From Sipunculus nudus (Eukaryota > Annelida > Sipuncula > Golfingiida > Sipunculidae), in assembly GCA_026874595.1 (NCBI GenBank), contig CM049306.1:61450019-61514018 (forward strand): a stretch of 64,000 nt of DNA. The letters run 5' to 3'. The position numbers and the translations under genes are program-made. The notes beneath the pieces are model-generated. The model saw only the letters and a program-made list of their open reading frames with translations, made no database searches and had not been told where the DNA came from. Positions within the stretch are counted from its first letter, which is position 1. Every line of letters begins with the position of its first letter. Shown one piece after another: positions 1 to 8,857 of this stretch.

Positions 1-297
1 AGACATCCAAGCTCATATCTCGGGAACAGTTTGACCGATTGGGCCAAAATTTTGCATGTGTATAGATCTCACATAGCTCTTTATCATACGCAAAACTGGT
101 GGCGCCACCTGCAACCATTTTTGCACACCGTCCGTCTGTTTGTCTGCCACGGGCTAAAATCACTCATATACATGTAGTGGTTTGACTTATCTGCCTAAAT
201 TTTGCATATGTATACAACTTGGACAGCTTTCTGGATTTTGTGGTAAGTGGCTCAACTTACATACACATTTCGGCTGCAGACATCCATGCTAATATGC
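1..297. repeat. Dispersed interspersed repeat (family R1), partial copy
   Basis: This non-coding stretch runs up to the LINE target-site duplication. It contains a text-like run of phrases (ATCTCGGGAACAG, GGGCCAAAATTTTGCA, GGTGGCGCCACCTGCA, CCGTCCGTCTGTTTG) that recurs in diverged form inside TPGS2 intron 5 near 23.98-24.11 kb. The strongest shared block is the 12-bp perfect palindrome GGTGGCGCCACC at 98-109, also present at 24067-24078. The copy is cut by the window edge, so its full length is unknown. I see no coding potential. Confidence 0.55.
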
Positions 298-310
298 AAC
301 ACTTCACTCT
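298..310 (+). repeat. Target-site duplication, 5' copy
   Basis: The 13-base string AACACTTCACTCT occurs here and again at 6772-6784, exactly flanking the LINE and its poly(A) tail. The two copies are identical. The leading AA could partly belong to the poly(A) tail, so at least 11 bases are unambiguous. A perfect duplication indicates a complete target-primed insertion that has had little time to decay. Confidence 0.92.
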
Positions 311-315
311 GAATA

Positions 316-334
316 CACGTGACCAACATGGCGG
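316..334 (+). promoter_or_regulatory. LINE 5'-end E-box plus YY1-like site
   Basis: The first 24 bases of the element contain CACGTG (316-321) and CAACATGGCGG (324-334). The reverse complement of the latter, CCGCCATGTTG, fits the YY1 core GCCATNTT. Counting 311 as +1, the YY1-like site is at +14 to +24, almost the same place as the YY1 site that directs transcription start in human L1 (about +13 to +21). Function here is inferred from sequence and position only. Confidence 0.6.
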
Positions 335-409
335 AGTAAAGACGTGGCGAGTAAGGTCTCCACTGAAATTTGTTAACTGTGCTGGACTTAATTACAAACA
401 AGGACTAAT

Positions 410-1255
410 ATGCCGAAGTCAAATAGGAGAACCGGAAAAGCGGGAGATAAGGTTAGTGAAAGTGAGTCACTAGAGACTATTGAAACATATTTTCCCCGTG
501 AACAAGAGGAAAATTTACCCCCTACCCCTGGGACAATGCAAATGATCGATACCAGCCATGACAGTGTGACGGCACTCGAGTCGCGCCTGACAATACTTAT
601 TACTAAAGTACAGGAAGGAATTATGGCAGAATGCAGGAAAATACGGTCAGATTTTGATGAAAAATTTAAAACAATTGGAGAGTTTCAGGCCAGTCTCGAA
701 TTCACTCAACAACAGGTGAAAGATATTAATGAAGAGAAAATCAAACTTGAAAAAAAAGTTCAAATTCTGGAGGAAAAAGTGGATAAATGTCAAAATGAAC
801 TTGAGGTTTTCAAAAAGAACTCATACGAAGCTATTAATCAGCTTGAAAGGCATAGCCGTGAGTATAATGTCCGGATAAAAGAAGTGAAAGAAGAAAACGG
901 TGAAAATGTTCGTCAGAAAGCCGTGGAAAGGTTAGAACAACTTGGCGCGGGGCGAGCAGATGAGATCAGTGAGAAAATAGAGGTGGTACACAGGACTGGT
1001 CCAAGGAAGGATAACAGAGATAGACATATAATTGTGAGGTTTTTCAGCAGAGAGGAAAGACGTGAAGTTCTTTATAAGACTAAAAGGAGAGGAACAGAGG
1101 GTAGAAATGTTGTGACTGAAGATCTAACAAAGATGGACCTGGAGCTAAAGAAAAGGGCAATCCCGCAAATGAACAGAGCACACAATGACGGTCTGAAGGT
1201 CAAGTTTGTGAGAGGAAAGTTAATAATAGAAGAAAAACAAGTCGCTATTGAATGA
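410..1255 (+). CDS. LINE ORF1 protein, L1 ORF1p-like RNA-binding chaperone
   Basis: A 281-residue protein predicted to trimerise, coat the LINE RNA and act as a nucleic-acid chaperone in the retrotransposition particle. Residues 1-50 are a polar N-terminal tail. About residues 52-148 are rich in heptad-like K/E/L and read as a coiled coil (for example KIKLEKKVQILEEKVDK). Residues 143-225 resemble the L1 RRM, with LERHSREYNVRI at the entry strand and RHIIVRFFSREER as the second RNP-like strand. Residues 230-281 resemble the C-terminal domain. The ATG at 410 is the first long-frame start after a 99-base leader. ORF2 follows after an unusually long gap. The family call is by motif order; no search was run. 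Confidence 0.88.
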   Translation: MPKSNRRTGKAGDKVSESESLETIETYFPREQEENLPPTPGTMQMIDTSHDSVTALESRLTILITKVQEGIMAECRKIRSDFDEKFKTIGEFQASLEFTQQQVKDINEEKIKLEKKVQILEEKVDKCQNELEVFKKNSYEAINQLERHSREYNVRIKEVKEENGENVRQKAVERLEQLGAGRADEISEKIEVVHRTGPRKDNRDRHIIVRFFSREERREVLYKTKRRGTEGRNVVTEDLTKMDLELKKRAIPQMNRAHNDGLKVKFVRGKLIIEEKQVAIE

Positions 1256-2816
1256 ACAGTTGGCAAATATAATGAAAAGACTGAAACCTGAACGTTCCTG
1301 CCTGCCCGTTCATTCCTTTTCAATCAAGATTAACGTTACAAGCGGCCAAGCATTCATGAATAGACTACGCTGTGGTTGGCGAGGTGATTGAGTTTGGCGT
1401 CTCAGATCTACTAGCGCCATCTACGGGAAGTGAGAAAGACTATTTTTACCAAACTGGGGGTGTTCCAGACAGGAAAGAAAGGATTGTGGTTAACTAAGAC
1501 TAAAACATAAGAGGCTCTTTCAGTTCCTGTTAATTAGTCGCCTCCACTTGATTTTCTAATTTCAGGTTATTTCTTACCGGAAACATAGAACATGTTTGAC
1601 TTCATTCACCAGAGTGTTATGGACACATGGGTATGGACTTTCATGTTTTAAGTCATTTAAGTTTACAGTAAGTTTATGTTTTGGGTATTAAGGGGAACTT
1701 GTTTTACGGCAGAGACCTGTTTACACTAAATTACAGTTTAGTGAATAGCGTTAGTGTAACTTGTCCGGCGTTAGGATGTATATCAGTTCTCACTATATGA
1801 TTGATAATTAAATTTGAAAGATGTGGCTCGGACCGCTTAGATTATAAATTACAGTATTGTAAGCATTTATATATAACAACTAAATATGTTTTGGGATTCT
1901 CCGGTTTGGGGTGGGGGTGATCAGGGTTATTTTGTTTTCTTGCCCCCCCCCCCCCGCTTTCTTGGAGTAGTGAAATCATAGGCTAACTTCTTATTCTTTT
2001 CTGATCAAAGAGGGCCATGGTTTAATGATATTGCTGGTATATAAACTTAATTATCGGTATTATATTAATAATTATCAGTTTATACTTTTCAATGCATCAT
2101 TTTGAAAAAAAGTTGTATCAGTTATTAGTACTTAATGTTTACTTGATTGATTAAAGCTGATGGTTTAGTTATACATCCAAAACTTTGTTGAACTCCAACT
2201 GTATAGTTAAAATATATTAAAAAATAATATAGGAACAATTTTGATTGAGCAGGACATGACATAAATAGAAGATAGGATAGTCAATGGTTTAAGTCCACAT
2301 ATGGTTGTTTATTAACATAGATAATATAGATATAAATTTATCAGGAGTATTAAGCTTAATATAATCACATATGTATATATTTCATTTGTCACAGATTCAT
2401 GTGTTAACATTGATAATGATAAACAACAAAGACTTGCATGTATTAAGATGTGGGGGCCGGCCATGTTGGTACAAGGTGCATATCGGGCTACTTGCATCAG
2501 CAGTTAGCTCGATGATGAATCTGCACATTCAGTTGTTAGATGTACAATTTAATGAATGTAAACAATATTTTTTTCATTATTCAAAACTCTGTGCAGAGAC
2601 ATTTATGTTTTGCTGTTTGTGCGTAGTAACAATATCAGGAAACATGTGGGGTAGCAGTATAGTAATATTTATATCTGATATAGGGTTAAATGTTATTTTT
2701 ATAGTCATTATGTACGCTTTTAAAGATGTGTATTTTTGTATGGATAACAGATTATTGTTATTTAAGGAGCAGAATTTTGATAATAGAATATGGTTTATCA
2801 TTGAGATGAGTATTAA
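1256..2816. other. LINE inter-ORF spacer
   Basis: About 1.6 kb separates the ORF1 stop from the last in-frame stop before ORF2. Mammalian L1 has only a few tens of bases there. The spacer is AT-rich towards its 3' end, carries a 13-14 base C run near 1950 and a CTCF-like motif at 1413-1427. An open frame at 2371-2859 (162 residues, strongly hydrophobic, low complexity) matches nothing I recognise and is probably a product of base composition. It does overlap the start region of ORF2, as described under that entry. Confidence 0.7.
1413..1427 (-). promoter_or_regulatory. CTCF-like motif inside LINE spacer
   Basis: Read on the minus strand, the sequence CCCGTAGATGGCGCT agrees with the bilaterian CTCF consensus CCASYAGRKGGCRSY at 14 of 15 positions, the exception being C for A at position 3. 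A single motif hit in 64 kb can arise by chance, so binding is only a possibility. Confidence 0.3.
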
Positions 2817-2870
2817 GAGCATGAGCTTATTTTTAGTGTTATATTTAATTTTAATATAAAATTGTTGAGT

Positions 2871-5800
2871 ATGAATGTCAGAGGGCTGAGAAATTTTAAG
2901 AAAAGAAGGGCTATTTTCAGTTGGGTAAGAGAACATAAAGCTAGTGTAGCATTATTTCAAGAAACTTATAGTGAAAGTAATGATGAAAATATATGGAAAA
3001 ATGAATGGGGAGGGAAAACAGTAATGAGCCATGGGTCGAATCATAGTAGAGGAGTTGCCTGTTTTATCTCAAATAATCTTAATTTAGAGAATTTAATTAC
3101 AGTTAAAGACAAGGATGGAAGATTTGTAATTTTGAAATTTAATATTGAAAAATACTCATATGTAGTAGTTAACTTGTATTCCCCTAATGATGACAGGCAA
3201 AAAGTTTTATTTTATAAGAAAGTTTATAAGGAAATTGAGGAATTAACTTTAGATCAAGATCATTATGTTATAATTGGAGGAGACTGGAACACAGTGTTGA
3301 CAGAAATGGATAAGAAAGGTGGACTAATTTATAGTAGGACTAGAGCAGTAGACGAAATTACGAAAATTCAAACAAAATTAGATTTGCAAGATATATGGAG
3401 AATAAAGCACCCTACAGAAAAGAGGTATACATGGCGACAAAAAACAAAAAAGCTATATAGTAGAATTGATTATTTTTTAATTTCTACATTGTTGCAAGAC
3501 AGAATTTCAGATGTATCAATATTACCTGCTTTTAAATCTGATCATTCCAGTATTTCTATTGTAATAAACGAATATGATGAAGAAAAACGTGGAAGGGGAT
3601 ATTGGAAATTTAATAACACACTTTTGACAGATAAAAATTATGTACAACATATGAAGGATAAACTAGAAGAATGGATAAATGAGAATTATAATTATAATCC
3701 CAATTTACAATGGGAATTAATAAAATATAAAATCCGCAAAGAAACAATAAAATACTCTAAAGCTAAATGTAAAGAAAAAAGGGAAGAAGAAATTTGTATC
3801 ATTGGGGAATTACAGGAATTAGAAGATAAAGAAGAATTTACAGAAAAATATGAAAATCTTAGTTTCAAATTACAGAAATTATATGAGGAGAAAGTTGAAG
3901 GAATAATCACAAGAGCAAAAATAAGGTGGCTAGAAAAAGGAGAAAAAAGTACTAAATATTTTTATTCATTAGAAAAAAGAAATGGAAAAAAGAAACACAT
4001 AAAACAACTTAGAGATGAAAATGGAAATTTAATTACAGGCGTTTGGAATATACTAAAAGAAGAAAAACATTTTTTTGAAAAACTATACTCATCTAAGCAC
4101 AATGGTACCGAAAATATTGCTCAAAGTTTATTTTTTTGTATGAATAATAATATTCCAAAATTAACTATGGAAGAACAACAACACTGCGAAGGATACTTAT
4201 CAACAGAAGAATGCTTTAAAGCAGCAAAGAGTTTCAAAAATAACAAGTCTCCTGGTAACGATGGGATAACGGCTGAATTTATAATTTATTTCTGGGGGCA
4301 GCTAGCAGATATAATGGTGAACAGCTTTAATTTTTCTATGGATACTGAAGCTTTAACAGCTTCACAGAGACAAGCAGTGATAACTCTGATAGAAAAAAAG
4401 GGAAAGGATCGATCTTACATAAAAAATTGGCGCCCTATTTCTTTATTAAACATAGATTATAAAATCATGACAAAAGCAATTTCATTTAGAGTCAAGAAAA
4501 TTATCTCAAGATTAATACATAGAAACCAATATGGATTTATGAGAAACACATCAATAGCAGAAGCGATCAGAACTATTTTAGATGTTATGTTTTATATGAA
4601 TGATAAAAAGAAGAGTGGGATATTACTTACAATCGATTATGAAAAAGCTTTTGATACTTTGGAATGGAGATTTATATTTACAGCCCTGGAAAGTTTTAAT
4701 TTTGGGACATCCTTAATAAAATGGGTAAAATTATTTTATAGCAATGTAGAGGCATGTGTAATAAATAATGGATATTCATCAGGGTACTTTGATGTGAAAA
4801 GAGGGGTTAGACAGGGTGATCCATTGTCACCCTACTTGTTTATTTTGTGCCTAGAGATAATTGCAATTAATATTCGATATAACCCAGATATAAAAGGTAT
4901 TAAATTTAAAGATCAGGAAGTAAAAATAGTGCTGTATGCTGATGATACCACATTAATATTAAAAGATATAGAATCTGTAACTTTAGTACTGAAAATATTT
5001 GAAGAGTTTTCGAGATACTCTGGGTTAAAAATGAATAAAGAAAAGACGGAAGGAATGTGGTTAGGGAATTTAAAAAATTGTGAGGATCAACCTTTAGGCT
5101 TAAGATGGTTGAAAGGAGTTAAAGTGTTAGGAACATACCTGTCATACAACAGTGAATTAATAAATGAATATAATTTTGAACCTAAAATTCAGAGTATTTA
5201 TGAAATCACTAATATCTGGAAGCAGAGGAATTTATCATTATCTGGTAGAATCTTAATAACAAAATCGTTATGTTTCTCAAAGTTAAATCATCTTATATGC
5301 AATTTTGTTGTGCCAAAAAGCTTTTTGGAGAGATTAAGTAAAATTATATGGCTTTTTATTTGGAATGGACAAAAAAGAGGTAAAGTGCAGAGAAATTTGT
5401 TGATAAAGCCATATGAAGAAGGGGGAATGAATATGCTTCACATTGAAAGTTTCATTAAAGGGCAGCAAATAATGTGGTTAAAAAGATATATAGACAGCTC
5501 AGAAAAGGACTGGAAATTTCTTTTAGATAGTTTTTGTGATAGATTTGGGGGAACAGAATTATTGTTACAATGTGATTATAGTCAAGAGTATTTGAAGGAT
5601 AAAATGCCAGAATTTTATGTCCAATTATTTATGAATTGGAAAGAGATTCGTTCATTGGATTTAATGAGCCCTATTGTTTGGAATAATTTAAGAATAACTA
5701 GAAAAAACAAACCTTTTTTCTCAAAAAGCTTATACGAGTCTGGAATTATTTTCGTAAATGACATTTATCAAGAGAATGGTAAAAATATAAATTTTAAGTA

Positions 5801-6560
5801 CTGGTTAAATCGAGGTGCTAAACAGTTAGATTATATGATTTACAGAGCCATAGCAAGTCAGTGTAAAAGGACGTTTTGTCATATTGAATACCATAATGAA
5901 GACCAGTACAAGATATTAGATATTACCTCAGTTAAATGTAAAATAAAAAATGGTACTAGAGAGGTTAAAAATATTATATCAAAACAGGCATATGAATATT
6001 ATGTTGGAAGAGTAAAAATAAATAGTGTTATATCTAAGGATAAATATGGATACCTGTATAATGTAAAAGAAGAAGAATGGAGCGTCCTTTATACAAATGG
6101 AAATTTGTGCAAAGATAAAAAAATTAGAGAATTTCAGTATAAAATATTACATAGATACCTTTGCCTTAAAGGAAAACTTTATAAATATGGTGTATCAGAT
6201 GATCCTTATTGTAGATATTGTAATAATGAGGTTGAAGATATTTCACATTTATTTTTTAATTGTGATTTTGTCCAGAGATTTTGGAATGAAATAAGAATTT
6301 ATTATAATATTGCTGCAGAGATAATTACTGAAAAAAATGTAGTCTTAGGTATACCACATAAGGAAAGTAAGAAAGAAAACAAAATCCTTTTACATGGAAA
6401 ATATTACATTTACAAGACAGAAAAAGCAAATAAGTTAAATATTGATCAATTTAAAAATCATATGAATTATCAGCAAAAGATAGAATGTCCTCTGACCACT
6501 GAAAGAAACAATAAATTGCGTTTGATTTGGGATTTAATAGAAAATAATGAAAGGAAGTAG
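2871..6560 (+). CDS. LINE ORF2 protein: AP endonuclease, reverse transcriptase, zinc knuckle
   Basis: This 1229-residue enzyme (counted from the ATG at 2871) nicks target DNA and primes cDNA synthesis from LINE RNA. The endonuclease domain spans about 1-235, with the catalytic Glu of LFQETY (31), GGDWN (Asp138, Asn140) and the C-terminal SDH (223-225). The reverse transcriptase has SPGNDGITAEF, NWRPISLLN, DYEKAFD (Asp589), RQGDPLSP (647 onward) and YADD (Asp691, Asp692). The C-terminus has a Cys-x2-Cys-x8-His-x4-Cys knuckle (1114-1131). There are no internal stops. The frame is open from 2817, and the residues just before the ATG (FNIKLLS) complete the expected first beta strand of the endonuclease. 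No ATG lies upstream in frame, so initiation may be non-AUG, by reinitiation or by frameshift. No RNase H domain was seen. Confidence 0.95.
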   Translation: MNVRGLRNFKKRRAIFSWVREHKASVALFQETYSESNDENIWKNEWGGKTVMSHGSNHSRGVACFISNNLNLENLITVKDKDGRFVILKFNIEKYSYVVVNLYSPNDDRQKVLFYKKVYKEIEELTLDQDHYVIIGGDWNTVLTEMDKKGGLIYSRTRAVDEITKIQTKLDLQDIWRIKHPTEKRYTWRQKTKKLYSRIDYFLISTLLQDRISDVSILPAFKSDHSSISIVINEYDEEKRGRGYWKFNNTLLTDKNYVQHMKDKLEEWINENYNYNPNLQWELIKYKIRKETIKYSKAKCKEKREEEICIIGELQELEDKEEFTEKYENLSFKLQKLYEEKVEGIITRAKIRWLEKGEKSTKYFYSLEKRNGKKKHIKQLRDENGNLITGVWNILKEEKHFFEKLYSSKHNGTENIAQSLFFCMNNNIPKLTMEEQQHCEGYLSTEECFKAAKSFKNNKSPGNDGITAEFIIYFWGQLADIMVNSFNFSMDTEALTASQRQAVITLIEKKGKDRSYIKNWRPISLLNIDYKIMTKAISFRVKKIISRLIHRNQYGFMRNTSIAEAIRTILDVMFYMNDKKKSGILLTIDYEKAFDTLEWRFIFTALESFNFGTSLIKWVKLFYSNVEACVINNGYSSGYFDVKRGVRQGDPLSPYLFILCLEIIAINIRYNPDIKGIKFKDQEVKIVLYADDTTLILKDIESVTLVLKIFEEFSRYSGLKMNKEKTEGMWLGNLKNCEDQPLGLRWLKGVKVLGTYLSYNSELINEYNFEPKIQSIYEITNIWKQRNLSLSGRILITKSLCFSKLNHLICNFVVPKSFLERLSKIIWLFIWNGQKRGKVQRNLLIKPYEEGGMNMLHIESFIKGQQIMWLKRYIDSSEKDWKFLLDSFCDRFGGTELLLQCDYSQEYLKDKMPEFYVQLFMNWKEIRSLDLMSPIVWNNLRITRKNKPFFSKSLYESGIIFVNDIYQENGKNINFKYWLNRGAKQLDYMIYRAIASQCKRTFCHIEYHNEDQYKILDITSVKCKIKNGTREVKNIISKQAYEYYVGRVKINSVISKDKYGYLYNVKEEEWSVLYTNGNLCKDKKIREFQYKILHRYLCLKGKLYKYGVSDDPYCRYCNNEVEDISHLFFNCDFVQRFWNEIRIYYNIAAEIITEKNVVLGIPHKESKKENKILLHGKYYIYKTEKANKLNIDQFKNHMNYQQKIECPLTTERNNKLRLIWDLIENNERK

Positions 6561-6735
6561 AGGAAGATGTTATCAATCCACATGGATATCTGTCATAAGA
6601 TTATTACAATATTACTGTTTGTTTATGTATAATCAATGTATTGTAATATATGTGATGTCTGAGTTTTTTTTTTTAATTTTTGTTATGTGAACTGCACACT
6701 TTGGTGCTAGTTTGTTTGTATGTTTTTGTTTTGTC
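6561..6735 (+). other. LINE 3' UTR
   Basis: This is a short AT-rich 3' UTR between the ORF2 TAG and the AATAAA. It contains T-rich runs and no open frame of note. Confidence 0.7.
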
Positions 6736-6739
6736 AATA

Positions 6740-6771
<32 letters not shown>

Positions 6772-6773
6772 AA
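6736..6773 (+). terminator. LINE poly(A) signal and poly(A) tail
   Basis: AATAAA (6736-6741) runs directly into about 33 A residues broken by a single G at 6759. The tail then abuts the 3' target-site duplication. A long, nearly pure tail is consistent with a young insertion. Confidence 0.9.
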
Positions 6774-6784
6774 CACTTCACTCT
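6772..6784 (+). repeat. Target-site duplication, 3' copy
   Basis: Identical to 298-310 (AACACTTCACTCT), immediately after the poly(A) tail. Confidence 0.92.
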
Positions 6785-8610
6785 ATTTGCCCTTGCCACT
6801 CAATCCATGCCTCACTTCACCCGTTCCACTCTGATTTTGGCGGACACACGTAGTCGCTCGTCGACTACCCGTATTCTAGTTATATTTCTAGTCAATAAAC
6901 GAAATTTTTTTAAACAAATGCTTCAGTTTCACTTCAGTGTTGATTCTCTCTATTGTCCAATTTTCCTGTTCTTTATTTTATACAACAATATACAAGAATA
7001 TAGACGTTTTAATTATTAAATCATATTTGTCAAATGTGTGAAGATTTAGTAACTATGACTTTAACAAACAATTTTGATGGACAAAATCCAATGAAATGAC
7101 TAGAAATCTGCATTCTAAGGAATGCAAGCCTCCGCCATATGGGGTACCCTATATTGTAAGATGCTCCCAAAAACCATGTTCGCATTCATTTATTTGTCCT
7201 CTATATTCCAATTTTCATTCGTGCTTGAGTGACTGCATGCACATTTGTGAATACTCGTTGCTGAATCTGGATCATGTGCACGGTCCACACCAAAATCTAA
7301 TATATTTATCATTGGCCATTCCCGAAATGCCCTGAAGAATTTCACGAGATTCCGGTCATGAATGCATGAGTTATGTTGAGAACAATCACAGAAACACATG
7401 AACGGGGATGAACGCAATTAGCGTCATAACATATCGGATCTATAGCTTATAATATGCATAGTGCGTTTAAATTTAAAATATGCATATGTTGGATGGACAA
7501 GTCTTGTTTAAAGTCGGCAGGACCGCAAGGATATGAGAAACCTACTTTAGACTCGACTTCGATCAGACATAGTGCCTGGAATGTTTTATTTTGATCTATT
7601 TAAAAAAATAAATATTAATGACTTACTTTTCTAATATTTTTAACTGATGTATAAACAATGAAATTTTAGTTGAATTACTTGCTGGAGTTACACCTTTATA
7701 TCGTTTTAATCTTCACAAGTTTATTGTAAAGTTATAAAATATGTTTATATTTGATGTACGTTTACATTTTGTCGTTAATTAACGCAGGGCAGCAAAACTT
7801 TGGTGTGAATATTCCACTGACACAGAATTTTATTTATATTTTTCATTTCCATTATAATTTGTTAACCAGATTTAAAACCAGGAAGCATTTAGAGTAGAAA
7901 TACAATTCGGAAAAACTTCATCCCGTAGCCTTTGTGTGAAAGAAGGCTACCAAACCAAACTGAAAGCAAAAATGTATCTTTTAAAATACGTTTAGTTTTC
8001 CATGTACTGCTAGTTGAAATTAACTAACGTTTTCTTGATTGAATAGCAATTTATGTGAAACTGTGGTAAAGACTTGATAGGAGATACTTTCTCTATTAAT
8101 TTACATTACAAACTGTCCTATCTTTTCACAGTTGCGTCTAAGGTAAAATAATTATTTTGATTAAAAAAAGGGATAAAATTTAAAAAAAATAAGCATACTG
8201 TATATGCAAACAGAGTAGACGGAGTTTGGTTTTAGTTATGGTGAGAGGTATCCAAATAAACTTCATGAGACAAGACAATATATACACAGGGTGATACATG
8301 ATAGAGGCTAATGCAAATAAAATAATATAACAGAATGTCAGATTGACTCAGATAAAACAAACATTGTACAATATAATGTTTGATAACATATTATAATTAA
8401 TGAAATACAATATCTAGGCCTAATATGCAATTTAATTTAACATCAGACATTATAATACATAGAGAGACAACTTTATACAAATATTTCATGAACCATTTGT
8501 GAAAATAGGCCTGCAGAGAATAAATTTTATTTTATGAAGGTTTCTAAAGAATCACGCTTGTGCAAAAGGCTTCCCCAAAAGGTGAAAAATTGATATTTTC
8601 TTCATGTTAT
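6785..8610. other. Intergenic sequence between LINE and TPGS2
   Basis: About 1.8 kb of AT-rich sequence with only short unconvincing open frames. I see no RNA gene, repeat array or recognisable mobile element. It is the candidate upstream regulatory region of TPGS2. Confidence 0.6.
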
Positions 8611-8611
8611 T

Positions 8612-8623
8612 GCTGCCATCTAG
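8612..8623 (-). promoter_or_regulatory. CTCF-core-like motif near TPGS2 start
   Basis: On the minus strand CTAGATGGCAGC fits SYAGRKGGCRSY, the core of the CTCF consensus, at all 12 positions. The preceding CCA is not conserved. It lies 150 bp before the start codon, so a promoter-proximal role is possible but unproven. Confidence 0.3.
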
Positions 8624-8692
8624 CGCGAAAAGGAGAAACCAGCCGCACTGGGAGCGAAATAACGGAATAACTCTGACCATTAGCAGCTTCAA

Positions 8693-8706
8693 GTGGCCCT
8701 GGCAAC
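8693..8706 (+). promoter_or_regulatory. RFX X-box in TPGS2 promoter
   Basis: GTGGCC-CT-GGCAAC is a perfect match to the RFX X-box consensus GTNRCC-N(0-3)-RGYAAC. It ends 66 bases before the TPGS2 start codon, inside the window where X-boxes of ciliary genes usually sit. TPGS2 acts on axonemal tubulin, so site and gene function agree. An ATG at 8707 opens a 12-codon upstream frame (8707-8742) if transcription starts before the X-box. Confidence 0.75.
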
Positions 8707-8772
8707 ATGACGCTAGCCTTCAGAAGTTCTTCACTGTGCTGATTGCATTTTCATTGTGTGTACTACAGCTGC

Positions 8773-8857
8773 ATGGAGACAATGGAGGAAGAATCAACTA
8801 TAAACAAAAAGAAAGAGGTTTTTGACGGCATAACACTGGGGATCGTGAATACCTTAC
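8773..8857 (+). CDS. TPGS2: TPGS2 coding exon 1
   Basis: It encodes METMEEESTINKKKEVF followed by DGITLGIVNTL and one base of the next codon. Donor is GTATGT at 8858. The acidic start and the ITLGI helix match the N-terminus of the family. This is the least certain exon because it is short, but its phase joins exon 2 exactly. Confidence 0.85.

Larger units (their letters stand above)
311..6771 (+). mobile_element. Full-length L1/Tx1-type LINE retrotransposon
   Basis: A 6.46 kb non-LTR retrotransposon. In order it has a short 5' UTR (311-409), ORF1 (410-1255), a long spacer, ORF2 with endonuclease and reverse transcriptase, a 3' UTR, AATAAA and an A-rich tail interrupted by one G. Perfect 13-bp target-site duplications bound it. 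The L1/Tx1 assignment rests on three things: the ORF1 with coiled coil, RRM and C-terminal domain; the AP-type endonuclease preceding a YADD reverse transcriptase; and the C-terminal CCHC-like knuckle. Both ORFs are free of stops and frameshifts. The element is therefore young and could be mobile, although the ORF2 start is odd (see ORF2). The clade name is from motif recognition, not from a phylogeny. Confidence 0.95.

Noticed and set aside
219-473. 84-codon frame overlapping the LINE 5' end
   Set aside because: It crosses the target-site duplication and the element boundary, so it is a chance frame.
2371-2859. 162-codon hydrophobic frame in the LINE spacer as a third LINE protein
   Set aside because: It is low in complexity, rich in I/L/F/M from AT-rich DNA, and matches no known domain. 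I kept it only as context for the ORF2 start.
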